Shown in pieces: positions 1 to 8,161 of a DNA stretch of 64,000 nt. Source of the stretch: JAJEAD01 sp965221555 (lineage in GTDB: Bacteria > Pseudomonadota > Gammaproteobacteria > HK1); assembly GCA_965221555.1 (NCBI GenBank), contig OZ244895.1, forward strand, positions 1,302,001-1,366,000, given 5' to 3'. A program made the translations under genes and the position numbers. Position 1 is the stretch's first letter, and every line of letters starts with the position of its first letter. A model generated the notes under the pieces. The model ran no database searches and was not told the origin of the DNA. It saw only the letters and a program-made list of their open reading frames with translations.

Positions 1-83
1 CCGTGGCAGTGGGGCGCAAGGACTCAAAAAAAAAGCGCAACGACGAAGCTCTCCGTCAGGCCTTTCGCCCGATGCCGCCGGAA

Positions 84-965
84 TCATCGCGGGTCGTTCG
101 GCGCGCGCACCGGCACGCGCAGACTGAGCTGCACCAGCAGCACCGCGGAGATCACCAGGGCGCCGCCGAACACCTGCACCGCGCCAAGGCGCTCGTGCAA
201 GAGAAGGGCGCCGAGCGCGATCGCCCATACCGGGGCGCTGTTGTCGATGATCGCGGTGCGCAGCGGGCCGATCATCTTGACCGCGGTGAAGAGCAGGATG
301 GTGGCGAGCACGTAGAACCCGGTCGATGTCGCAAGCAATGCCCAGCCCTGGCCGCTCCGCGGCCATTGGAGGTCCAGCAGCGTGAGCGAGGCGGCGCCCA
401 CCACCAGCGCCGTGGTGCCGGTGAGGTAGAGCATCATGACCCAGCGATCGATACCGCGCATCGTATGTCCGCTCACCACGAGCACCGCCGCGAAGCTGGC
501 GGCGGTGAAAGCGGCCCATGCCACTCCGCGCCAGTCTATCTGGTCTTCCGGGGCGTTAAGGGCGAGCGCCAGTCCCGCGAAGGCGGCGAGGACCGCAAGC
601 AGGCGGTCCAGGGTGAAGGACTCGGTGCCGCGGAGCCACCCGGAGACCGCGACCATCAGCGGGTAGGTGTACATGATGAGTACCGCGAGCCCCACCGGTA
701 TGTACTGAATGGACGCCACCAGTCCATAGAGCTCTCCGCAGAAGAGCAGGCCCACCAGCACGCATTGCAGCGTGGAGCGCGGCGGCAACGCGGGCGACAC
801 GCGGCGCAGGGCCAGGATAAGCGCCACCACTCCCGCGAAGGCGAGCGCGCGCGACAGGTTGACGGCGTGCACGTTGGCGCCGTCCTCGTAGATGAGCGCG
901 ACCAGCGTGATGCTGGTCGCGAAGGTTATCGCCGAAGCGAGGGCGACGGCGTTACCGGCTCCCAA
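84..965 (-). CDS. EamA/DMT-family permease
   Basis: This 293-residue protein is almost entirely hydrophobic, with about ten membrane segments in two repeated halves, as in the drug/metabolite transporter (EamA) superfamily. The motif-like stretch PVGLAVLIMYTYPLMVA in the first half and ALGALLLHERLGAVQVFGG in the second are typical of EamA repeats. Family members export amino acids or other small metabolites across the inner membrane; the substrate here cannot be told. The only in-frame start before the first membrane segment is a TTG at the 5' end, directly after an in-frame stop, so the start is constrained but weak. It stands alone and diverges from the second EamA gene about 480 bases away. 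Family assignment is firm and function is not. Confidence 0.85.
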   Translation of the reverse strand: MGAGNAVALASAITFATSITLVALIYEDGANVHAVNLSRALAFAGVVALILALRRVSPALPPRSTLQCVLVGLLFCGELYGLVASIQYIPVGLAVLIMYTYPLMVAVSGWLRGTESFTLDRLLAVLAAFAGLALALNAPEDQIDWRGVAWAAFTAASFAAVLVVSGHTMRGIDRWVMMLYLTGTTALVVGAASLTLLDLQWPRSGQGWALLATSTGFYVLATILLFTAVKMIGPLRTAIIDNSAPVWAIALGALLLHERLGAVQVFGGALVISAVLLVQLSLRVPVRAPNDPR

Positions 966-1447
966 GGTCTTGCCCGCCGGCTACCGGGATGCCCGGGCGA
1001 GGTCGAGTGCGCGCCGCGGGTTGCTTCCGGGAGATCCCCCGAGCCTGGCTTCGCTCCCGTCGCGCAAGAGTCCGTCGACGGTCAGCGCGTCGTGACGAAT
1101 CGGTGAAGCGCGCGGGTTCAATTCGTTTCGGATCGATCGATGGTATCGGAGCTTGCGTGGTCCGCTGCGCGGGTGGCCGTGGCCAGGGCGGCCGGAGCTC
1201 TCCGGGAGGCGAAGTCTATCCTGGACGCACCGCCGCCCTGACGGTCGTTGCGAGCGCGCCAGGACGCTTGGGAGTGGGTCACAAGAAGCAACAGGCGCAA
1301 ATCGGCGAGCCGGCTCTTCGCATCCGGTGCGCGCGTTCGCCGGGATAGAATGCCGCGTCGCGGGCACCCGTCGATCCCGCGCGGGACGGAAGCCGTGCCC
1401 TCTCTTGCGATCAAGTGTCAGCGCCCGCCTTCGCGGTGCGAGCCCTC
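966..1447. other. gap between divergent EamA genes
   Basis: No convincing gene is seen between the two divergent transporter genes. Open frames on both strands are arginine-rich and look like by-products of high GC. The stretch should hold both promoters. Around 1095-1120 a short piece (GACGAATCGGTGAAGCGCG) resembles one arm of the foldback repeats found elsewhere in the window, but a matching second arm is not evident. Confidence 0.4.
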
Positions 1448-2320
1448 GTGAAGACGCTGGACGTCCTGATGGCGCTCGGCGTCGCCATCGTGTTCGGGGC
1501 CGGAGTGGTCTTCGCCAAGGCGGCCATCGACCACTTTCCGCCCATTCTTCTGATGTCGATGCGCTTCTCGATCGCGGCGATGGTGCTGCTGTGCTTCGTG
1601 CGCCCGCCCTGGCACCTGATGGGGAAGATCTTCTACGCGTCCCTGGTGGGGGCGGCGATCCAGTACAGCCTTACCTATTCCGGACTCGCCGGCCTCGACG
1701 CCTCGATCATGATCCTGGTGGTGCAGCTCGAAGTGCCCTTCGCGGCGCTGCTGGCATGGCTGGTGTTCAAGGATCCTCTCGGCTGGCGCGGCTTCGCCGG
1801 AATGCTGATCGCCTTTGCCGGCATCGCGGTGATCTCGGGATCGCCGGACCAGCGCGGCAACCTGCTGCCCATCCTGCTGGTGGCGGGCGGCTCCTTCACC
1901 TTCGCGGTCGGCCAGATCATGATCAAGCGCATCGGACAGGTCGGCGGGCTGACGATGATCGCCTGCGTGGCGGCGATGGCCGGCCCCCAGCTTCTCGTGT
2001 CCTCGCTGATCTTCGAAGGAGGTCAGTGGGAAGCGATCGTGAGCGCTCCGCCCGTGGTGTGGTGGGCGGTGGCCTACCTCGCCCTGGTGATGACTTCGCT
2101 CGGCTATGCGATGTGGTACGACCTGCTCGGGCGGCACGACGTGACGAGAGTGATTCCCTATCTCTTGCTGGTCCCGGTCACCGGGGTGCTCGGAGGCGTC
2201 CTCTTCCTGGGCGAGCCCATGAGTCATCTGCGCTTTGCGGGCGGCGTGCTCGTGATCGCGGGCGTGGCGATCATGAACATGAGGTGGAATCCGCTGCGCC
2301 GCCGAGGCACCACGCGCTGA
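1448..2320 (+). CDS. EamA/DMT-family permease (RhtA-like)
   Basis: This encodes a second ten-segment EamA transporter of about 290 residues. The sequence opens with a short polar lead and the first membrane helix, and a conserved AAIDHFPPILLMSMRF stretch follows; this fits the RhtA/YdcZ-like branch that exports amino acids. I chose the GTG that gives an N-terminus of VKTLDVLMALG, because that places the first helix where the family has it; a GTG eleven codons upstream is also open. It is monocistronic and faces away from the first EamA gene. The two proteins are related only at family level. Substrate is unknown; amino-acid or metabolite export is an inference from the family. Confidence 0.85.
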   Translation: MKTLDVLMALGVAIVFGAGVVFAKAAIDHFPPILLMSMRFSIAAMVLLCFVRPPWHLMGKIFYASLVGAAIQYSLTYSGLAGLDASIMILVVQLEVPFAALLAWLVFKDPLGWRGFAGMLIAFAGIAVISGSPDQRGNLLPILLVAGGSFTFAVGQIMIKRIGQVGGLTMIACVAAMAGPQLLVSSLIFEGGQWEAIVSAPPVVWWAVAYLALVMTSLGYAMWYDLLGRHDVTRVIPYLLLVPVTGVLGGVLFLGEPMSHLRFAGGVLVIAGVAIMNMRWNPLRRRGTTR

Positions 2321-2541
2321 GCCTTGCGAGATCTCTCTTGAGAGGCCGGTGCGGAGTCGGTCGTGCCGTCTCTCCCGGCGCGGTCCGGATTACCTGACGA
2401 CGTCGTTCCCGCGAAGTCGGAGCTCCATCGGCGGTTTGCCGAGCGCTCCGGCATCCCGAACACGGGAACGGACGATGCGCTCCGCGGCGGCGGAGGCGCT
2501 TGCGCACGGCGAAATCTGCGGGCTCTTTGTCCCGGCCGGCT

Positions 2542-3423
2542 TCACCCCTCTTCCCGGGCCCACCGCCGTTCGAAGGACCAGACCTCCTCGAAGCCCATGA
2601 GCACGTGCATCTCGGAGAGAGTGAGTTGAGGGACGTCCGGGTCGGTGGTCGAGCCGTCGCCGCGCAGCCCCTTCATCGCCTGGCGCATGGCGCCGGCGGC
2701 GGGGAGCATGCCGATTGTGGGATGGATGGCGACGGCGAAGCCGAGGGATTCGAGCCGATTTGTGGACAGGATCGGCGTCTTTCCGCCCTCGACCATGTTG
2801 GCGAGCAGCGGTTTGTCGATGGCCTCCCCGATCCGCGCCATCTCTAGCTCGCTCTCCGGCGCCTCGATGAAGATCAGGTCGGCGCCGGCATCGGAATAGG
2901 CCCGGCCGCGTTCTATGGCCGCTTCCAGGCCCAGCTCCGTGCGCGCGTCCGTCCGGGCGACGACGAGGAAGTTCGGATCGCTACGGGCTTCGACCGCCAC
3001 TTGCACTCTCTCGACCATGTCCCGGATCGGCACGACGCGTCTGCCCGGGGTATGCCCGCACTTCTTCGGAATCTCCTGATCCTCGAGCTGGATCGCGGCG
3101 CAACCGGCTTCTTCGTAGCCCCGGACCGTGTGCCGGACGTTGAGCAGTCCGCCGAATCCGGTGTCCGCGTCGCAGATCAGCGGGGTACGGGTGCCCCCGG
3201 CGATGGTCCGGACCCGATCCGCGAGATCGGCATAGGTGGCGAGACCAGCGTCCGGCAGCCCGAGGAGGGAGGCGGCGACGCCGTATCCCGTCATGTACAG
3301 CGCCTCGAACCCCATGCGGTCGGCGAGGCGGGCGGAGATCATGTCGTAGACGCCGGGGGCGACGACGAAGCGCCCCTCCCGGATGGCGCCGGCCAGTGCG
3401 GCGCGCTTCTCGTTCGCGTTCAT
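2542..3423 (-). CDS. isocitrate lyase/PEP mutase-family enzyme
   Basis: This 293-residue protein belongs to the isocitrate lyase/phosphoenolpyruvate mutase superfamily. It shows the CDADTGFGG metal-site motif, the QLEDQEIPKKCGHTPGR loop with the catalytic KKCGH, and the VVARTDAR strand. Family members cleave or rearrange C-C or C-P bonds of small oxo-acids (oxaloacetate decarboxylase, 2-methylisocitrate lyase, carboxyvinyl-carboxyphosphonate mutase); length and the KKCGH loop fit the short lyase/decarboxylase type. It is monocistronic. Downstream about 220 bases lie before the EamA gene, which converges with it; upstream is a foldback repeat. The exact reaction cannot be decided from sequence alone. 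Confidence 0.88.
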   Translation of the reverse strand: MNANEKRAALAGAIREGRFVVAPGVYDMISARLADRMGFEALYMTGYGVAASLLGLPDAGLATYADLADRVRTIAGGTRTPLICDADTGFGGLLNVRHTVRGYEEAGCAAIQLEDQEIPKKCGHTPGRRVVPIRDMVERVQVAVEARSDPNFLVVARTDARTELGLEAAIERGRAYSDAGADLIFIEAPESELEMARIGEAIDKPLLANMVEGGKTPILSTNRLESLGFAVAIHPTIGMLPAAGAMRQAMKGLRGDGSTTDPDVPQLTLSEMHVLMGFEEVWSFERRWAREEG

Positions 3424-3501
3424 GGTGGTGCTCCCGTGCCGTCTTGGCCCCGTGCGCTGCTCGTGTTCGTCCCGACCGTACTGTTTCTCCGGTTCACGAA
3501 G

Positions 3502-3685
3502 CTAGCCCGCATGTTTCACCGATTTCCTACTGCGGACGCCAATATGCTCGCGTTAGCGGGGCGTACTCCCTCAAGCCGCAACGACTTCGTGTCGGCTACG
3601 CCTACAGCGTCTTTCGGTCCGTGCACCCCACTATCACGGCATCTTGGCGCCCTCGCTACGAAAATCGGTGAAACATGCGGGCTAG
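3502..3685 (+). repeat. foldback intergenic repeat, copy 1
   Basis: A 184-base element in the gap between two minus-strand genes. Its ends are perfect 24-base inverted repeats (3502-3525 and 3662-3685), each running from an outer CTAG to an inner ACCGATTT. The interior carries the family core GGACGCCAATATGCTCGCG and, later, TTTCGGTCCGTGC and CACGGCATC. At least five further copies occur in the window. No coding capacity is evident. It looks like a MITE- or BIME-like palindromic element. Confidence 0.85.
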
Positions 3686-3763
3686 GGCGCGCTTCGCGCG
3701 GTCGCCGCAATGTCATTCCCTCGGTCGGGGGAGTCCACCCCCGAGCGGGGGAGATGGCCAGCA

Positions 3764-5194
3764 TCAGGTGCTCGGGGCACACCGCGGCGTGGGCGCCCGG
3801 GTATGCCAGTCGGTCGCGTTCTGGTACGCGTGACCGACTCGAAAGAGCGTCTCTTCGGCAAAGAGGGGCCCCATGAGCTGGAAAGCCGCGGGCAGGCCGT
3901 TCCCGGTGAAGCCGCAGGGCACGGTCAGGGCCGGGAGTCCCAGGTAGTTCGCGGGGCGCGTGCACCAGCTGATTCCGGCGATCGTGCTCGCCATCGCATC
4001 GCCCGCCGCGACATCCGTCTCCGCTCGGGTCGGAACCGGGAATGGCAGGACGGGGCTGTGCAGGACGTGCGCGTCGGCGAACACCGTGTCCCTGAACTCG
4101 CGCCGCGCGTCGCACCGCGCGCGCAGGGCCCTGAGGTAGCGGGCTGCCGGCAGGTGGAGGCCGGGTTCGTAGCGCTTGCGCACTTGCGCCTGGTAGTCAT
4201 GCGGGCGCGCGGTGAGCCAGGGCTCGTGGAGGGCGGCGGCCTCGCAGGCGAACACGACGTTTGCGAGCTCGGTGAGGCGCCGCATGTCGGGAAGCGCGAC
4301 CTCCACCGTCGCAGCCCCCGCCTCCCGGAGCACCGCGAGGCTGTCTTCCATGAGCGCGCGCACCTCGTCCGTGGCCAGATCGTAGAACCATTCCCGCGGC
4401 ACTCCGATGCGGATGCCGTCAAGCGTCTCCCCGAGCCCGGACTCGTAATCCGGGTCCGGGCGGCGGACGCTCGCGCTGTCGCACGGATCGTGCCCCGCCA
4501 TCACCTGCGTCATCCGCGCCACGTCGCGCACCGTGCGGCAGAGCGGTCCCACCGTGTCCATGGTGGGGGAGAGCTCCATGGTGCCGTGACGGCTGATCAG
4601 GCCCTCGCTCGGCTTGAGTCCCACGATGCCGCAGCAGGCCGCGGGCAGACGCACCGAGCCGCCGGTGTCGGAGCCGAGCGCCGCAAAGGCGATCCTCGCG
4701 CCTACCGCCGCCCCGGAGCCGCTCGACGACCCCCCCGGGACGTGATCCGGGCTCCAAGGATTGCGGCAGTCACCCCAGTGTTCGTTGTGGCCGGTCGGTC
4801 CGGTGGCGAACTCCGCCATGTTGAGCCCGCCGAGGGTGATCGCGCCGGCGCGCTCAAGTCGCGAGAGCGCGGTGCTGTCGTGGTCCGGCACGAAGTCGCG
4901 GAGGATCCGGGAGCCGCAGGTCGAAACCCGCCCGGCGCGGTAGAACATGTCCTTGTGCGCGATCGGCACCGCGTGCAGCGGCCCCGGCGCATTGCCACGC
5001 GCGAGCGCGGCGTCGGCTGCCGCCGCGTCCCTGAGCGCCCGCTCGGCTTCGAGCGAGATGAAACAGTTGAGCACCGGCTGCAGACGCTGCGCTCGGGCGA
5101 GGGTGGCTTCCATGACCTCGACCGCGCTCAGGTCCCGGCGGGCGAGCGCGTCCGCGAGCGCGGTCAGGCTCATCGCGAGGATTGCGTCGCTCAT
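3764..5194 (-). CDS. amidase-signature family hydrolase
   Basis: A 476-residue member of the amidase signature family, which includes GatA, allophanate hydrolase and FAAH. The Ser-cisSer-Lys catalytic triad is intact: Lys81 in PIAHKD, cis-Ser156 in PGGSSSGSG and nucleophile Ser180 in GSDTGGS. The spacings (75 and 24 residues) equal those of characterised members. Such enzymes hydrolyse amides or transfer ammonia in the cytoplasm. There are no gatB or gatC neighbours, so a catabolic amidase is more likely than a tRNA amidotransferase. With hydantoinase and ureide genes nearby it may release ammonia from a carbamoyl or amide compound; this is inference. The gene stands alone, facing away from the small protease-like gene upstream. 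Confidence 0.9.
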   Translation of the reverse strand: MSDAILAMSLTALADALARRDLSAVEVMEATLARAQRLQPVLNCFISLEAERALRDAAAADAALARGNAPGPLHAVPIAHKDMFYRAGRVSTCGSRILRDFVPDHDSTALSRLERAGAITLGGLNMAEFATGPTGHNEHWGDCRNPWSPDHVPGGSSSGSGAAVGARIAFAALGSDTGGSVRLPAACCGIVGLKPSEGLISRHGTMELSPTMDTVGPLCRTVRDVARMTQVMAGHDPCDSASVRRPDPDYESGLGETLDGIRIGVPREWFYDLATDEVRALMEDSLAVLREAGAATVEVALPDMRRLTELANVVFACEAAALHEPWLTARPHDYQAQVRKRYEPGLHLPAARYLRALRARCDARREFRDTVFADAHVLHSPVLPFPVPTRAETDVAAGDAMASTIAGISWCTRPANYLGLPALTVPCGFTGNGLPAAFQLMGPLFAEETLFRVGHAYQNATDWHTRAPTPRCAPST

Positions 5195-5327
5195 GGCGAT
5201 GTCCGTCGAGCCCCCTCGGAACGGGATGGAAGCTGATGCCTTGCGCGCCCGATGCCGACTACCGGAGCGAAGTGGACGATGGCAGTATCCCTACTGGAGT
5301 GCGGCGGCACAATGAGAGGGACCCGCG

Positions 5328-5705
5328 ATGGGATACGTCCTCGCCCGGATAGAACTCTCCAACCCGAGGCGAGAGGACTCGACGCCTCTTGCCGTAACCG
5401 CGATGGCCGATACCGGTGCGCTCATGCTGTGCATCCCCGCCAGGGTCGCCAGTCACCTCGATCTGGAGACCGAATCCATGCGGGACGTGTCGCTGGCGGA
5501 TGGCAGAAGCCTGCGCGTGCCTTATGTGGGGCCGATCAGGGTCGCATACGAGAGTCGCTTCTGTTACGTCGGGGCGCTGGTGTTCGGTGACGAAGTGTTG
5601 CTGGGGGCCGTCCCCATGGAAGACATGGATCTGGTGGTCGATCCGAGCCGCGGAGAGCTCACCGTCGACCCGGCCAGCCCGGACCTTCCGCACGCCCGGG
5701 CCTGA
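5328..5705 (+). CDS. clan AA retropepsin-like aspartic protease
   Basis: A 125-residue protein with the retropepsin-like fold signature: ADTGALML with the catalytic DTG at residues 28-30, followed by a beta-rich region and the LLGAVPMEDMDLVVDP stretch typical of clan AA bacterial proteins. Such proteins act as homodimers, one Asp per subunit. Their cellular role is mostly unknown. No signal peptide or membrane anchor is visible. The ATG has a purine-rich site (GAGAGGGA) just upstream. It lies between divergent and convergent neighbours and seems monocistronic. Confidence 0.8.
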   Translation: MGYVLARIELSNPRREDSTPLAVTAMADTGALMLCIPARVASHLDLETESMRDVSLADGRSLRVPYVGPIRVAYESRFCYVGALVFGDEVLLGAVPMEDMDLVVDPSRGELTVDPASPDLPHARA

Positions 5706-5928
5706 GGGACGCAAGGGCCTCTCAGGGTCTCCTTTCGAGACGGAGAGCGGTAACACCACTCAGTATCCCGTCCGCATCGCTCTGGACAATGTCGGCGAGG
5801 CAGCCCGGGGATTGAGAGATCGAGTTGTCGTTCTGTTTTTAGTGGTATCGACCGGACGGTTGGAGAAGCTTCAGAGGGTAAGGTAAGCGCGAAACTCGGC
5901 GATGGCCGCAAACGAGAGTCTCGGCTCT

Positions 5929-8142
5929 TTACCTGAGCGCCGCGTCGGCGCAGGAGCGAAACGCTTCGTCGGTCGCCACCGCGAGCTGTGCTCCGATCGA
6001 CAGCTGGCCGTTGCCGTTCGCCCGACCGATCTGTCGAACCCGGGTGCCGTTGACCGAGAGCTCGGCTTCGACTTCCACTCCGCCGCCGTTCCGATGGTGG
6101 CATAGCACATCGAAGCTCCAGCCCTCGCCGAGACGCTCGGTGAGTCGTACCACCAGATCTTCGATGGAGGGCGCGCCGGCGGGAGCTGAGGCCGGGGGCG
6201 GGCTCACCGCCCGCCCAGTGGAGTCGAGCGCCGCGGCCGGCCGATGTAATCCCGCGCCGCTGGCATGCGACGCGTCCGGGACACCCGCCGCGAGGGCCGG
6301 CCGTGGTTCCGGGGGCGCGCTGCCGCCAGGCCGGCCGGCCGTCGAGGAGCTCGAATCCCTCCCTTCTCCTCGCTTCGGATCGGAACGCATCCGCGAGCGC
6401 AGCGCCTCGGTGGCCCGCAGGTCGATGCTCTCGGTTTCGCGCTCCACTACCACCCCGTACGCCTGCCGGGCGTGCTCCACGGTGCAGAAGTCGTCGAGCA
6501 CGTCTTCGAGCACCTGCTCGGGCGGCCGCTCCAGAGGATCGCCGTAGCCGCCGCCGCAGGGGGCGTAGACCGCCATCACGTCGCCTTCGGAGACCCGCAG
6601 CCCCGCGAACTTGGCCGGCATGTCCTGGATCTCGTCCGGGCGGGCGGCGTTGTAGATCTGGAGGGCGCCACACTGTCCGGGCGCACCGCCGAAGATGCCC
6701 CAGGGCACGTCGGTGTGGCGGTCGCACTCGTGGGTGATGAAGCCGCTGGTAAGTACCCGCTGCTTCTTGACCACGCCGATGCCGCCCCGGTAGCGCCCCG
6801 CACCCGGCATCACGTCGTCCCGGAGCTCGTAGCGGTCGCAGATCATGGGGAGGTGGATGGCGAGGTCCTCGAGCGGATTGTTCCGGGTGTTGGCCATCAG
6901 ATTGTCGATGCTGTCGGGGCCGTCCGAGGCGGGCCTCCCTCCGTACGAGCCCTCGTTCACCTCCAGGAACACCCAGTACTCGCCGCTCGGCTTGACGCCG
7001 GAGTAGGCGGCGAAGGAGAGCGTCGCGGAGCTCCCGGCGATGATGTCGTTGGGCATCACCGGTGCGAGCGCCTTGTAGATCAGGTCGATGACGCGGTTTA
7101 TCTGGGAGAATCGCGCCTCCGCCGCGGCGGGAAAACTCGGGTTGAAGATCGAGCCCTTGGGCGCGATGACCTCGATGGGGCGGAACGAGCCCTGGTTGGA
7201 AGGTACGTCTATCTCGCTCGTCTGCGCATCGAGGAGCAGGGATCGGATGGCACAGAAGCAGGCAACCTTGGTCGAACCCTCGAAAGGCACGTTGAAGCCG
7301 GTCTCGACCTGGTCCGCGGAGCCGGTGAGGTCGATCTCGATCCCGTCGCCCTTCACCCGCACGCAGACCTTGATGGGCAGGCGCACTTCGCGGTTTCGGC
7401 CGTCGTCGTCCAGCCATCCCTCGGCGCGGTACTCGCCGTCAGGTATCTCGGCGATACGCTGGCGCAGGACGCGCTCGGTGTAGTCCATGAGCTGGTGAGT
7501 GGCGGAGATCACCGTCTCCTTGCCGTAGCGGTCGAGCAGCTCCCCGAAGCGGCGCACCCCGAGGCGGGCGGAGGCGATCTGAGCGTCGAGGTCATCCTGG
7601 AGCTGGCGCGAGGCCCGGCTGTTCCTGCCGATGTACTCCCACAGCCCCTCGTTGCGCACGCCCCGTTCGTAGAGCTTGGTGCCCGCGAAGAGCATGCCCT
7701 CCGCGTACACGTCCGGTATGTCGATGATGAGGCCCGGGGTCGCCGCTCCGATGTCGAGGTGGTGCGCGGTGTTGGCCGAGAAGGCGACGAGCTCGCCTTC
7801 GTGGAACACGGGGATAACAATGGCGATGTCGGGGGAATGGCTGGATCCGTGGTACGGGTGGTTGTGGATGACCACGTCGCCCTCGTTCCAGACCCCGCCT
7901 TGCAGGGTGTCGCGGATACCTTCGAGGTATCCGGGAAGCGAGCCGATGTGAAGCGGTGTCGATTCCGACTCGCACAGGGTGTTGAAGTCGGTGTCGAAGA
8001 GTCCCGCTCCGAGGTCCTGAGACTCGCGGATGATCGAGGAGAAGGACATCCGGTAGAGGATGTGTCCCATCTCCTCCGCGATGGTATCGAGCGCTCCGCT
8101 TATCACCTGCAGGGTGATGGGGTCGAGTTCCTGTCTGGCCAT
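5929..8142 (-). CDS. hyuB: hydantoinase B/oxoprolinase subunit with extra C-terminal domain
   Basis: Large catalytic partner of the ATP-dependent hydantoinase/5-oxoprolinase/acetone carboxylase family. Residues 1 to about 580 form the hydantoinase B domain, starting LDPITLQVISGAL, with the family motifs DVVIHNHPYHGSSHSPD, NTAHHLDIG, APKGSIFNP and APCGGGYGDP. Unusually, a Ser/Pro/Ala-rich linker follows (about 584-658), then a compact 79-residue domain (659-737) with a LGEGW motif and a conserved helical end. The domain resembles the C-terminus of the 169-residue protein in the same operon. The gene follows hyuA by 19 bases with a GGGAGA ribosome site and is the last gene of the operon. With HyuA it should open an imide ring at the expense of ATP; the substrate is unknown. 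Confidence 0.92.
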   Translation of the reverse strand: MARQELDPITLQVISGALDTIAEEMGHILYRMSFSSIIRESQDLGAGLFDTDFNTLCESESTPLHIGSLPGYLEGIRDTLQGGVWNEGDVVIHNHPYHGSSHSPDIAIVIPVFHEGELVAFSANTAHHLDIGAATPGLIIDIPDVYAEGMLFAGTKLYERGVRNEGLWEYIGRNSRASRQLQDDLDAQIASARLGVRRFGELLDRYGKETVISATHQLMDYTERVLRQRIAEIPDGEYRAEGWLDDDGRNREVRLPIKVCVRVKGDGIEIDLTGSADQVETGFNVPFEGSTKVACFCAIRSLLLDAQTSEIDVPSNQGSFRPIEVIAPKGSIFNPSFPAAAEARFSQINRVIDLIYKALAPVMPNDIIAGSSATLSFAAYSGVKPSGEYWVFLEVNEGSYGGRPASDGPDSIDNLMANTRNNPLEDLAIHLPMICDRYELRDDVMPGAGRYRGGIGVVKKQRVLTSGFITHECDRHTDVPWGIFGGAPGQCGALQIYNAARPDEIQDMPAKFAGLRVSEGDVMAVYAPCGGGYGDPLERPPEQVLEDVLDDFCTVEHARQAYGVVVERETESIDLRATEALRSRMRSDPKRGEGRDSSSSTAGRPGGSAPPEPRPALAAGVPDASHASGAGLHRPAAALDSTGRAVSPPPASAPAGAPSIEDLVVRLTERLGEGWSFDVLCHHRNGGGVEVEAELSVNGTRVRQIGRANGNGQLSIGAQLAVATDEAFRSCADAALR

Positions 8143-8161
8143 GGCGGGATCTCCCGGCGGC

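Noticed and set aside
3..1106. Long plus-strand open frame over the first EamA gene
   Set aside because: Arg/His/Gln-rich antisense shadow of a clear membrane protein; typical of high-GC DNA.
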